Origin: Hyphomicrobiales bacterium
GTDB lineage: Bacteria > Pseudomonadota > Alphaproteobacteria > Rhizobiales > Rhizobiaceae
Direction of reading: 5' to 3'
NCBI GenBank assembly: GCA_017305935.1
Contig: JAFKJU010000017.1
Location: 124,001 to 188,000, forward strand
DNA length: 64,000 bases
A program made the position numbers and the translations under genes. This document shows, piece by piece, positions 17,587 to 26,489 of this stretch. A model generated the notes under the pieces. It was not told the origin of the DNA. It did no database searches and saw nothing but the letters and a program-made list of their open reading frames with translations. The number at the start of each line of letters is the position of its first letter. The first letter of the stretch is position 1.

Positions 17587-18909
17587 TCAACGCATGCGCC
17601 GTTCCGAGGAGATACCGCCGGACTTGCGGTCGTCGGCGGAAGCGGTCAACCCACCCCAGGCGGACATCTTCGGGACGATGATCATCGTATCCACCTGGCC
17701 GCTCTGGAAGGCGCGCAGGAAGCGCTTGTAATCGGCGAAGGCGACGCAGCCATGCGAATCGCCACGACGACGCAGCAGGTAGCTATGGGCCAGCAGGCCG
17801 ACACGACCCTTCGGCGCGATGCCATTTGTCGGCGTCAGGCGAATGGCGGCCACCCCGTGGAACAGGCTTTCGCGCATCGACAGCTTGTAGGTGCCGGGCG
17901 GGGTCGGCCCGCGCATCGTCACATGGGTGTATTTCGGATTGTCGCGCATTTCGCCGATGCCGGAATGGGCTTCCAGCTTCTCGCCGTTCGGCATATGCAC
18001 CACACCGGCGGAAATGTCGTAATAGGCCACCTTGCCGCCGCGACGGCGCGGGAAGGTGGGGATCAGCGACCGGCTCGAATCGTCATCCTCTTCCAGCGCC
18101 GAAGTCGGCTTGGCATAGGCAAGTTCGGTCGTCTTGGCCGGCTTGCGCTCCTCCGGTTCCGGCTTGGCCAGTGCGACGCGCAGTTCCGGTTTGGCGGCCG
18201 GCAGCGGGATCGATGCGGGGAGCGACTCGGTGGCTTCGGCAGCGGCGGCCTCGCGTTCCGCCATGACATAGCTGAAGGGCTTCGGCAGCGAACTGGCCTG
18301 CGCTGCGGTCGGCTCGACGAGCGCGCTGGCCAGGACCGGCTGGGCAGCGGCCTTTGCGTCGGCGGCTGCGAGAATCGCATCGTCCTTGCCGCGTGTCAGC
18401 GCCGCCATGGCCTTTGCCGACTCCGCGGGGTGCGGCGGCGCGGCAGAGGCCACCATCGTCGACTTGGTGTGGAAAGCGCGGATCGACTGCGCCGTCAGGC
18501 CATGGGCCTTGGTGGTCCCCGCCTTGTCCGGCGTCAGCCGGGCAAGCATGGCCATGCGTTCGCGCGAGGAGCGGATCGCCTCATCCGTCAGCCCGCTCTG
18601 GGCGATCTGGTCGACCAGCGGCAGCGGCGCGCGCGAAAATTTCGTCGGGCGGATGTTCCGCTCGCCGGGTTCGCCCCGCACGATCGGATTGAGCGCCAGC
18701 CTGGTTTCGAAACGGTTCCGGTCGCCCGATGCCGCCGCCGTGGTCAGGCTGTTCATCGTCGCCAGCGTGCCGACGATCCAGCAGACTGTGGCGGCCCCAA
18801 CGCCGGTTACGACGAGGCCACGGAGGAGAGCGCGGGAGTTGCGCCGACGCGCCGGCTTTCCCTGGAACGACAAGGCGCGATGATTGGTCTGTGTGACGGC
18901 AGATACCAT
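17587..18909 (-). CDS. Tlde1/DUF2778 L,D-transpeptidase-like protein, membrane-anchored
   Basis: A 440-residue protein with a short cytoplasmic N-terminus, one membrane segment (about residues 30-50, LLRGLVVTGVGAATVCWIVG), a long Ala/Pro/Glu-rich low-complexity linker, and a C-terminal domain of the DUF2778 (Tlde1) family. That domain carries the YkuD-like catalytic stretch HSYLLRRRGDSHGCVAFADY with His and Cys in SHGC. Tlde1 of Salmonella is a type VI effector acting on peptidoglycan peptides. Here the anchor and absence of secretion genes suggest a housekeeping cell-wall role instead, which is inference. A TTG three codons upstream is an alternative start. Confidence 0.78.
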   Translation of the reverse strand: MVSAVTQTNHRALSFQGKPARRRNSRALLRGLVVTGVGAATVCWIVGTLATMNSLTTAAASGDRNRFETRLALNPIVRGEPGERNIRPTKFSRAPLPLVDQIAQSGLTDEAIRSSRERMAMLARLTPDKAGTTKAHGLTAQSIRAFHTKSTMVASAAPPHPAESAKAMAALTRGKDDAILAAADAKAAAQPVLASALVEPTAAQASSLPKPFSYVMAEREAAAAEATESLPASIPLPAAKPELRVALAKPEPEERKPAKTTELAYAKPTSALEEDDDSSRSLIPTFPRRRGGKVAYYDISAGVVHMPNGEKLEAHSGIGEMRDNPKYTHVTMRGPTPPGTYKLSMRESLFHGVAAIRLTPTNGIAPKGRVGLLAHSYLLRRRGDSHGCVAFADYKRFLRAFQSGQVDTMIIVPKMSAWGGLTASADDRKSGGISSERRMR

Positions 18910-19525
18910 GTTACTCAATACCCAAACGCAAAACTCGATCCGGCGTCACCAGACATAGCCAAAAGGCCGGGAGCGGCAGCGAGCGAAGTGAAAGCTCTTC
19001 GCATCGGCTGGTGTGATGGTAAGGATGACAAACTATGGTAACCAATTCCTTTACGTTGTCCCGAAGCGGGCAATGGCCTTGCGGAAAATTTACTATGTCT
19101 CGTCAAAGTCCTTGCCTGGCAGCGCGGCAGAGCAGCCGCGACGGCACAAGCGGGAGCGCGCCCGGACAGCCTATGCTGGCGCGGACGAATTTCCTGTGGC
19201 GAGAACGGCAGATTCCCCCGGCCCCGCGCGCAAGTCCTGCCCGGCGCGTAGACGCCGCACGTTCGGGACATTGCGTAAAATCAATACGATAGAATGGTTT
19301 CGCGGTTCACACGAAGCGCGAATGCCCCCTGATCGTCCTCAAAGCGTCTTCATGCAATCCCGATGCAAAATCGCTGTCGCGCTTTTGCTGGAATCGCTCC
19401 GGCATGATGGACGGCTCTCCGAACCGTCGGCGGCACCGGCAGTCCCACAGAAATATGGAAAGACTGCGGCAGAACAGTCACGCGAGGGAAAAAAGTTAAC
19501 GCCGGCGTAAACCGGCATCACTTTC
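18910..19525. other. 616-bp intergenic region without a supported gene
   Basis: The region lies upstream of the L,D-transpeptidase-like gene and downstream of the amidase gene. It holds a degenerate copy of the dispersed repeat at 19354-19403. Reading frames here (for example 19013-19510) have no recognisable domain, ribosome-binding site or protein-like composition. No tRNA or convincing terminator is visible. Confidence 0.6.
19354..19403. repeat. Dispersed intergenic repeat, degenerate copy 2
   Basis: GCAATCCCGATGCAAAATCG at 19354 onward, then CGCGCTTTTGCTGGAATCGC, aligns block by block with the copies at 7989 and 25371 (GCATTTCCG-ACGGAAAACCG, CACTTTTCCTGG). The inner palindrome is broken, so this looks like a decayed copy. 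Confidence 0.5.
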
Positions 19526-20950
19526 TCACTTGGCAATCGCAGGCGCTTGGGACAGCCAGTCGGTGCGCGATTCGTAGGCTGCGGCCATGTGCAGCACGGC
19601 GAGATCGGCGCGCGGGCGACCGATGATCTGGATGCCCGCCGGCAGCCCGTTGCTGCCGAAACCGGCCGGCATGGCGGCGACCGGCAGGCCGAGCATGCTC
19701 GGGCCGATGACCACTTCCATCCAGCGATGATAGGTATCCATCGCCTTCCCGCCAACGGTCTTGGGCCAGTCGAGCGTCACGTCGAAGGGGAAAACCTGCG
19801 CCGTCGGCAGCACGAGGAAATCATACTCCTCGAACAGGCCGCACATATAGCGATACCAGTCGCTGCGCACCGAGGAGGCTGCGAAGACCTGCGCAGCGGT
19901 CAGCGCATTGCCGTTTTCCACCTCCCAGATCATTTCCGGCTTCATGTTCGCCCGTCGCGCCGGGTCGGCATAATCGGCGGCCTGGCCTCCGGCGACAAGG
20001 AAATGCCGCAGCGTGCGCCAGCTATCCCAGACGCGGGCCATGTCGAAGCGATGGGTGACATCGCCGACGCGGCAGCCGATCGTGCGGAACACCTCGAGCG
20101 AATCGCGGCAGAGATCGAGCACCCCGTCCTCGAAAGGCAGGTAACCGCCGTAATCGCCGAGCCAGCCGATACGGGCGCTGCTCATGTCGACATCGGGATC
20201 GAGGACGAAAGCCTCGTCCGACAGCGAATGCGGATCACGAATGTCATAGCCGGTCTGCACCGCAAGAAGGGCTGCGACATCGGCGACGTTGCGGGCCATC
20301 GGGCCGTTGACGGCGAGCTGGCCGAGGAACAGTTCGCGGCCCAGCGCCGGCACGCGGCCATAGCTCGGGCGATAACCGACGACATTGTTGAAACCGGCCG
20401 GATTGCGCAGCGAGCCCATCATGTCGCTGCCGTCCGCCACCGGCACCAGCCGCGCCGCCAGCGCCGCCGCCGCGCCGCCGCTGGAGCCGCCGGCGCTCTT
20501 GCCGGTGTTGTAGGGATTACGGGTCGGGCCGAAGACCGGGTTGAAGGTATGCGAGCCCAGGCCCATTTCCGGCGTATTGGTTTTGCCGATGATGATCGCG
20601 CCGAGCGCGCGGATGCGCTCCACCTGGATATCGTCGAAATCCGGTACGAAATCGCGGTAGTTTTCCGAACCGAAGACGCAGGGAATGCCCTTGGCCGGCG
20701 CCAGATCCTTCACCGCATGCGGCAGGCCATGCATCCAGCCCTGCGAGCGGCCGGCGTCCAGTTCCGCGTCGCGTTCACCCGCTTCGCGCATCAGTTCCTC
20801 GGCGTCGCGCAGGCTGACGATCGCGTTGATCTTGGGGTTGATGCGGCCGATGCGCTCCAGATAGGCCGCCATCACCTCGCGGCAGGATACCATGCGATCA
20901 TGGATGGCGCGGGACAATTCGAGGGCGGAAAGATCGGTGATCGCGGTCAT
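19526..20950 (-). CDS. Amidase (amidase-signature family)
   Basis: Hydrolyses an amide bond with a Ser-cisSer-Lys triad; the substrate is not predictable. The 474-residue product shows the catalytic lysine region LPHAVKDLAP, the signature TRNPYNTGKSAGGSSGGAAA containing both serines, and ADGSDMMGSLRNPAGFNNVV with the oxyanion-loop region. The C-terminus GLPAGIQIIGRPRADLAVL is typical. I chose the ATG at 20950; 120 further upstream codons lack family similarity. It lies back to back with the nicotinamidase gene, itself an amide hydrolase, which may be coincidence. Confidence 0.9.
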   Translation of the reverse strand: MTAITDLSALELSRAIHDRMVSCREVMAAYLERIGRINPKINAIVSLRDAEELMREAGERDAELDAGRSQGWMHGLPHAVKDLAPAKGIPCVFGSENYRDFVPDFDDIQVERIRALGAIIIGKTNTPEMGLGSHTFNPVFGPTRNPYNTGKSAGGSSGGAAAALAARLVPVADGSDMMGSLRNPAGFNNVVGYRPSYGRVPALGRELFLGQLAVNGPMARNVADVAALLAVQTGYDIRDPHSLSDEAFVLDPDVDMSSARIGWLGDYGGYLPFEDGVLDLCRDSLEVFRTIGCRVGDVTHRFDMARVWDSWRTLRHFLVAGGQAADYADPARRANMKPEMIWEVENGNALTAAQVFAASSVRSDWYRYMCGLFEEYDFLVLPTAQVFPFDVTLDWPKTVGGKAMDTYHRWMEVVIGPSMLGLPVAAMPAGFGSNGLPAGIQIIGRPRADLAVLHMAAAYESRTDWLSQAPAIAK

Positions 20951-21086
20951 GTCTGGTATCCTCGCTGCATGATTTCGTTCCCGCCCGAGCCTTAGCAGAG
21001 TTGAGCGGTTCCGCGAAAGGCCAAGCTTGATCCGGCGGCGCGAACTTGGCATCCTGCCGGCACGATCTTGCAAAGGGAACAGGCAT

Positions 21087-21713
21087 TTGAAAGCGCTGCT
21101 GCTCATCGACATCCAGAACGGCTTCTGCCCCGGCGGCAACCTTCCCGTCGCGGAAGGCGACCGGGTCGTCGCCGTCGCCAACCGGCTGATCGACAGCGGC
21201 CTGTACGACCTGATCGTCGCCTCGCAGGACTGGCATCCGCCCGGCCATGGCAGCTTCGCCTCCGCCCATCCCGGCAAGCAGCCCTTCGAGATGGGCGAAC
21301 TCTCCGGCAAGCCGCAGATGATGTGGCCGGATCATTGCGTGCAGGGCACGCGTGATGCCGAATTCCACCCCGGCCTGCATGTCGACGACGTCGACTACAT
21401 TCAGCAGAAGGGTCAGAACCCGGCCGTCGACAGCTATTCCGCCTTCCGTGACAATGACCAGGCGGCATTGACCGGCCTTGCCGACTACCTCAGGGACAAG
21501 GGCGTCACCGAACTCGACCTCTGCGGCCTGGCGACGGATTACTGCGTGAAGTTTTCGGCCCTCGATGCAGCCGACATGCTGCCCGACGTCAAACTTCGCT
21601 TCATCGCCGATGCCAGCCGGGGCATCGCGCCTGAAGGCGTCGCGGCGGCAATCGCCGAAATGCGCGCCCGTGGCATCGAGGTGATCAACAGCGATACCGC
21701 GCTCATCTCCTGA
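21087..21713 (+). CDS. pncA: Nicotinamidase/pyrazinamidase
   Basis: Deamidates nicotinamide to nicotinate for NAD salvage. The 208-residue product has the cysteine-hydrolase triad: D8 in LLLIDIQNGF, K108 in QQKGQN and C153 in GLATDYCVKFSALDA. The metal-site motif is SQDWHPPGHGSF with D48 and H50, plus H83. The start is TTG at 21087, chosen because AAAGGGA lies about 9 nt upstream and the domain begins at once. Its product feeds pyridine-nucleotide synthesis, next to the pantothenate (CoA) genes, so the neighbourhood is one of cofactor metabolism. Confidence 0.93.
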   Translation: MKALLLIDIQNGFCPGGNLPVAEGDRVVAVANRLIDSGLYDLIVASQDWHPPGHGSFASAHPGKQPFEMGELSGKPQMMWPDHCVQGTRDAEFHPGLHVDDVDYIQQKGQNPAVDSYSAFRDNDQAALTGLADYLRDKGVTELDLCGLATDYCVKFSALDAADMLPDVKLRFIADASRGIAPEGVAAAIAEMRARGIEVINSDTALIS

Positions 21714-21737
21714 TTCAACACGCGCCAAGCGGTTGCC

Positions 21738-21761
21738 TTTTTGCACTGCACAGTGTAAAAA
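21738..21761. promoter_or_regulatory. 24-bp palindrome upstream of panC
   Basis: TTTTT-G-CACTG-CA-CAGTG-T-AAAAA is symmetric at 20 of 24 positions. It lies 25 bp after the pncA stop and 115 bp before the panC start, and a TCCCT/AGGGA hairpin follows. It could be an operator for panCB or part of the pncA transcript end; no regulator is assigned. Confidence 0.4.
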
Positions 21762-21875
21762 TCCCTCGCTTTTCAGGGAGGAAAGGCGTTGGCGGCATAG
21801 TTTATGCCGCAGTGCGATAAGACAGGAGCATGTCTGTGCGCGCCCGTCGAGGCGGGCAGGCTCCGGGGAGGCAGT

Positions 21876-22751
21876 ATGGACATCATTCGCGGCATCGCCG
21901 CTCTGCGCGAGCGGCTGGCCGAACACCGTCGCGCCGGCCGCCGCATCGGGCTTGTGCCGACCATGGGATATCTCCATGTCGGCCATATGCAGCTCGTCGC
22001 CCGTGCCAAGGCCGAAAACGACATCAGCGTCGTCTCCATCTTCGTCAATCCGCTGCAGTTCGGCGCGAATGAGGATCTGGCGCGCTATCCGCGCGATCTC
22101 GACCGCGATGCCGCCATGCTGCGGGAGGCCGGCGTCGATTTCCTCTTCGCCCCCGACGTGCCCGACATGTATCCGAGGCCGATGGAAACCGTCGTCGACG
22201 TGCCCACGCTCGGCGCCGAGCTGGAAGGCGCGGTGCGGCCCGGCCATTTCGCCGGCGTCGCCACGGTCGTGACCAAACTGTTCAACATCGTCCAGCCGGA
22301 CAGCGCCTATTTCGGCGAGAAGGATTACCAGCAGGTCGCCGTCATCCGCCGCATGGTCGAGGATCTGGCCCAGCCGGTGCGGGTCGTACCGGTGCCGACC
22401 GTGCGCGAGGCGGATGGCCTCGCCTGCTCTTCCCGCAACGTCTATCTGAGCCCCGAGCAGCGCCGCGCCGCCGTCATCGTGCCGAAGACGCTGATCGAGG
22501 CCGAACGCCTTTATCGCGAAGGCCTGCGCGACGTCGCCGCCTTCGAGGCGGCGCTGCGCGCCTTCATCGCCGCCGAGCCGCTGGCCGGGCCTGAAGTCGT
22601 CGCCATTCGCGACCCTGAAACGCTGAAGCCGATGGAGACCATCGGCGAGCGCCCGGCGCTGGTGGTGCTCTACATCCGCATCGGCCAGACCCGCTTGCTC
22701 GACAACGGCCTGATCGGCGCCGCCCAGAACACTCTCGGAAAGGCCGCATGA
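21876..22751 (+). CDS. panC: Pantothenate synthetase
   Basis: Joins pantoate and beta-alanine with ATP to give pantothenate, the last step of vitamin B5 synthesis. The 291-residue product has the HIGH-like nucleotide motif [10 protein letters not shown] (28-37), the [18 protein letters not shown] substrate loop, FGEKDYQQ, and the KMSKS-like region GLACSSRN. I chose the ATG at 21876, preceded by GGGGAGG. The panB start follows one base after the stop, forming an operon. The order panC-panB in one transcript supplies both enzymes needed after ketoisovalerate. Confidence 0.95.
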   Translation: MDIIRGIAALRERLAEHRRAGRRIGLVPTMGYLHVGHMQLVARAKAENDISVVSIFVNPLQFGANEDLARYPRDLDRDAAMLREAGVDFLFAPDVPDMYPRPMETVVDVPTLGAELEGAVRPGHFAGVATVVTKLFNIVQPDSAYFGEKDYQQVAVIRRMVEDLAQPVRVVPVPTVREADGLACSSRNVYLSPEQRRAAVIVPKTLIEAERLYREGLRDVAAFEAALRAFIAAEPLAGPEVVAIRDPETLKPMETIGERPALVVLYIRIGQTRLLDNGLIGAAQNTLGKAA

Positions 22752-22752
22752 C

Positions 22753-23574
22753 ATGAGCGCAGTCGGACGCCAGAAGCGGGTCTCGCCCGCCGCCATCACC
22801 GCGCTCAAGGGCGAGCGCCCCATCGTCTGCCTCACGGCTTATACGACGCCGATCGCACGGCTGCTGGATCCGCATTGCGACCTGCTGCTGGTCGGCGATT
22901 CGCTCGGGATGGTTCTCTACGGCATGGAGTCCACCATCGGCGTCACCACCGAGATGATGATCGGCCATGGCAAGGCGGTGATGCGCGCCGCCACCCATGC
23001 CTGCGTCATCGTCGACCTGCCCTTCGGCGCCTACCAGGAGTCCAGGGAACAGGCCTTCCGCACCGCCGCTCGCATCATGATGGAAACCGGCTGCGACGGC
23101 GTGAAGCTGGAAGGCGGCGAGGAAATGGCCGAAACCGTTGCCTTCCTCGTGAAGCGCGGCATTCCGGTCTTCGGCCATGTCGGGCTGATGCCGCAGCAGG
23201 TCAGCGCCACCGGCGGCTATCGCTCGCTCGGCCGCACCGAAGACGAAAGCGACAAGATCCGCCGCGACGCCGCAGCCATCGGGCAGGCTGGCGCCTTCGC
23301 CATGGTCATCGAAGGCACGGTGGAGCCGCTCGCCCGCGAGATCACCGCAAACGTTGCCGTACCGACCATCGGCATCGGCGCTTCGCCCGCCTGTGACGGC
23401 CAGGTGCTGGTCTGCGACGACATGCTCGGCCTGTTCAACGACTTCAAGCCGCGCTTCGTCAAGCATTTCGCCTCGCTGGCGCCGCTGGTGTCACAAGCCG
23501 CCGAAGACTATGCCCGCGAGGTCAGGGCCCGCACCTTTCCCGCAGACGAACATACGTTCAAGCTGAAACGCTGA
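22753..23574 (+). CDS. panB: 3-methyl-2-oxobutanoate hydroxymethyltransferase
   Basis: Transfers a hydroxymethyl group from methylene-tetrahydrofolate to ketoisovalerate, making ketopantoate, the first committed step to pantothenate. The 273-residue product has the metal and substrate motifs [57 protein letters not shown] and the catalytic glutamate in [10 protein letters not shown]. The N-terminal Ser-Ala-Val leader is short. It is the second gene of panCB; a GC-rich hairpin follows. Confidence 0.95.
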   Translation: MSAVGRQKRVSPAAITALKGERPIVCLTAYTTPIARLLDPHCDLLLVGDSLGMVLYGMESTIGVTTEMMIGHGKAVMRAATHACVIVDLPFGAYQESREQAFRTAARIMMETGCDGVKLEGGEEMAETVAFLVKRGIPVFGHVGLMPQQVSATGGYRSLGRTEDESDKIRRDAAAIGQAGAFAMVIEGTVEPLAREITANVAVPTIGIGASPACDGQVLVCDDMLGLFNDFKPRFVKHFASLAPLVSQAAEDYAREVRARTFPADEHTFKLKR

Positions 23575-23608
23575 CGCCTCTCGGCACAATCCCCGGTAAG
23601 CACGGCAA

Positions 23609-23639
23609 GCCGCTCCCCGCCGTTTCGGCAGGGAGCGGC
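23609..23639 (+). terminator. Strong hairpin after panB
   Basis: GCCGCTCCC (23609-23617) pairs perfectly with GGGAGCGGC (23631-23639). No U-tract follows, so termination may be inefficient or Rho-dependent. It lies 35 bp past the panB stop. Confidence 0.45.
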
Positions 23640-23723
23640 CGTGTGCTGCTGTCGGCGAAAAATGCTGTAAGGCGCAAAAACAAGCATATCGCTTAAAACT
23701 TAGACAGAAGCTTACAAAAGCGG

Positions 23724-23769
23724 TTGCGCTGGCGCAATAATAGGCACATAAGTTCGCAAATTGTGCAAC
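23724..23769. promoter_or_regulatory. Palindromes in the gdhA upstream region
   Basis: TTGCGC-TG-GCGCAA at 23724-23737 is a perfect 6-bp-arm palindrome. An imperfect one (GTT..AATT..AAC outer bases) lies at 23752-23769. They sit in an AT-richer 320-bp gap ahead of gdhA, where control sites are expected. No regulator is identified. Confidence 0.35.
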
Positions 23770-23790
23770 TTCCGTATTCCGAGTCCATAA

Positions 23791-25251
<1,461 letters not shown>

Positions 25252-25364
25252 TCGCCATTGGTTGACAGCGTATGGAACGGCCTCGGATTCATCCGGGGCC
25301 GTTCGGCATTTCAGGCAAAGGGCTTGAAGCGCGAAGCCAGGCAGAGTAATGGCAACGCCTTTAA

Positions 25365-25434
25365 ATGTTTGCGCATTTCCGGACGGAAAACCGCTCCGCA
25401 CTTCTCCTGGAAAATGCTTCAAAAGGCAAAGCGG
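25365..25434. repeat. Dispersed intergenic repeat, copy 3
   Basis: GCGCATTTCCGGACGGAAAA starts at 25371, followed by CCGCT, CACTTCTCCTGG, AAAATGCTT and GGCAAAGCG at 25434. It is nearly identical to the copy at 7989-8048. Here it ends exactly at the azlC start codon, so it supplies the leader and the weak AAAAGGC ribosome-binding site. Confidence 0.75.
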
Positions 25435-26142
25435 ATGAGCAGCAATTCGGATTTTGCGGAAGGCCTGCGCGGCGCTTTTCCGATCATGGCTTCGGCCGCG
25501 CCCTTTGCGGTGCTGTTCGGCGCGGTGGCGATCGCCAACGGCCAGACGGTGGCCGAGGCGGCGCTGATGAGCGCGACGGTGTTTGCCGGCGCCAGCCAGC
25601 TGGTCGGCATCGAGCTGTTCGGCCACAAGGTGCAGCCCTGGCTGATCGTGCTGTCGGTGCTGGCGGTGAATTTCCGCCACATCCTCTATTCGGCAGCCAT
25701 CGCGCGTTTCATCAGCCATTTCACGCCGCTGCAGAAAATCATCGGCTTCCACCTTCTGACCGACCCGCAATTCGCCCAGAGCGTCCAGCGCGGCGAATCG
25801 GGCAAGAAGGTCAGCTTCGCCTGGTATCTCGGTTTCGGCGTGATGATCTTCGTGCCCTGGGTCACGCTGACCGTCGCCGGCGGCATCTTCGGCAGGCTGG
25901 TCGGCGATCCCAGGATCATCGGCATCGACGTGCTGCTGCCGATCTACTTCATGGAAATGGTGCTCGGCTTCCGCAGGAAGGCCGGTTTCCTGCCGATCGT
26001 CGTCGTCAGCGCGCTGGCTTCGGTGCTGGCTTATCGTTATGTCGGCTCGCCCTGGCATGTCAGCATCGGCGCCGTCGCCGGCGTGGCGCTGGCCGCCTTC
26101 CTGCCCTCCGCCACGGCAGGCGCCGAGGAGCCGGTCGAATGA
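25435..26142 (+). CDS. azlC: AzlC family branched-chain amino-acid exporter, large subunit
   Basis: Large subunit of a two-component exporter (LIV-E type) for branched-chain or related amino acids. The 235-residue, multi-spanning protein has FAEGLRGAFPIMASAAPFAV, the conserved LMSATVFAGASQLVGIELFG and NFRHILYSAAIARF, and several hydrophobic helices through residue 225. I chose the ATG at 25435; the longer frame reads through the repeat. Its stop overlaps the azlD start (ATGA), as is usual for this pair. Confidence 0.9.
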   Translation: MSSNSDFAEGLRGAFPIMASAAPFAVLFGAVAIANGQTVAEAALMSATVFAGASQLVGIELFGHKVQPWLIVLSVLAVNFRHILYSAAIARFISHFTPLQKIIGFHLLTDPQFAQSVQRGESGKKVSFAWYLGFGVMIFVPWVTLTVAGGIFGRLVGDPRIIGIDVLLPIYFMEMVLGFRRKAGFLPIVVVSALASVLAYRYVGSPWHVSIGAVAGVALAAFLPSATAGAEEPVE

Positions 26143-26447
26143 GCACGTTCCTCAATACGGATATGGTGGCGCTGATCCTGATGTGCGCCGTCGCCACCTT
26201 TGCGACACGCATCGGCGGCTATATGCTGATGGCGCGGATGAAATCCATCCCGCCGCGCCTCGATGCGGCACTGAACGCCGTGCCGGCGGCGGTGCTGACC
26301 ACGCTCGTCGCCCCCGCCTTCTATGCCGGCGAGATCGACATCAAGATCGCCATGGCGGTGGCGCTGGTCATCGGCCTGCGCTTTTCCGTCATGCCGATGC
26401 TGCTCGCCGGCTGGTGCATCGTGATGGTCTTTCGTCATCTTCTCTAA
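26139..26447 (+). CDS. azlD: AzlD family exporter small subunit
   Basis: Small partner of AzlC, a 102-residue protein with three or four membrane helices (LILMCAVATFATRIGGYML, LNAVPAAVLTTLVAPAFY, IKIAMAVALVIGLRF, MPMLLAGWCIVMVFRHLL). The family motif ATRIGGYML and the conserved AVPAAVLTTLVAP are present. It overlaps azlC by 4 bp, so the two are translationally coupled. No Lrp-type regulator gene lies next to them. Confidence 0.9.
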   Translation: MSTFLNTDMVALILMCAVATFATRIGGYMLMARMKSIPPRLDAALNAVPAAVLTTLVAPAFYAGEIDIKIAMAVALVIGLRFSVMPMLLAGWCIVMVFRHLL

Positions 26448-26489
26448 AAATTCGGACGGTGAAGGTTTCCCCTCGCCGGCCTTTTCATT

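Noticed and set aside
19013-19510. 165-codon plus-strand frame in the 616-bp gap
   Set aside because: No ribosome-binding site or domain, Arg/Ala/Pro-rich shadow-like composition, and it reads through the decayed repeat.
19526-21713. Amidase and nicotinamidase as one amide-degradation operon
   Set aside because: They are divergent and belong to unrelated families; adjacency alone does not support a shared pathway.
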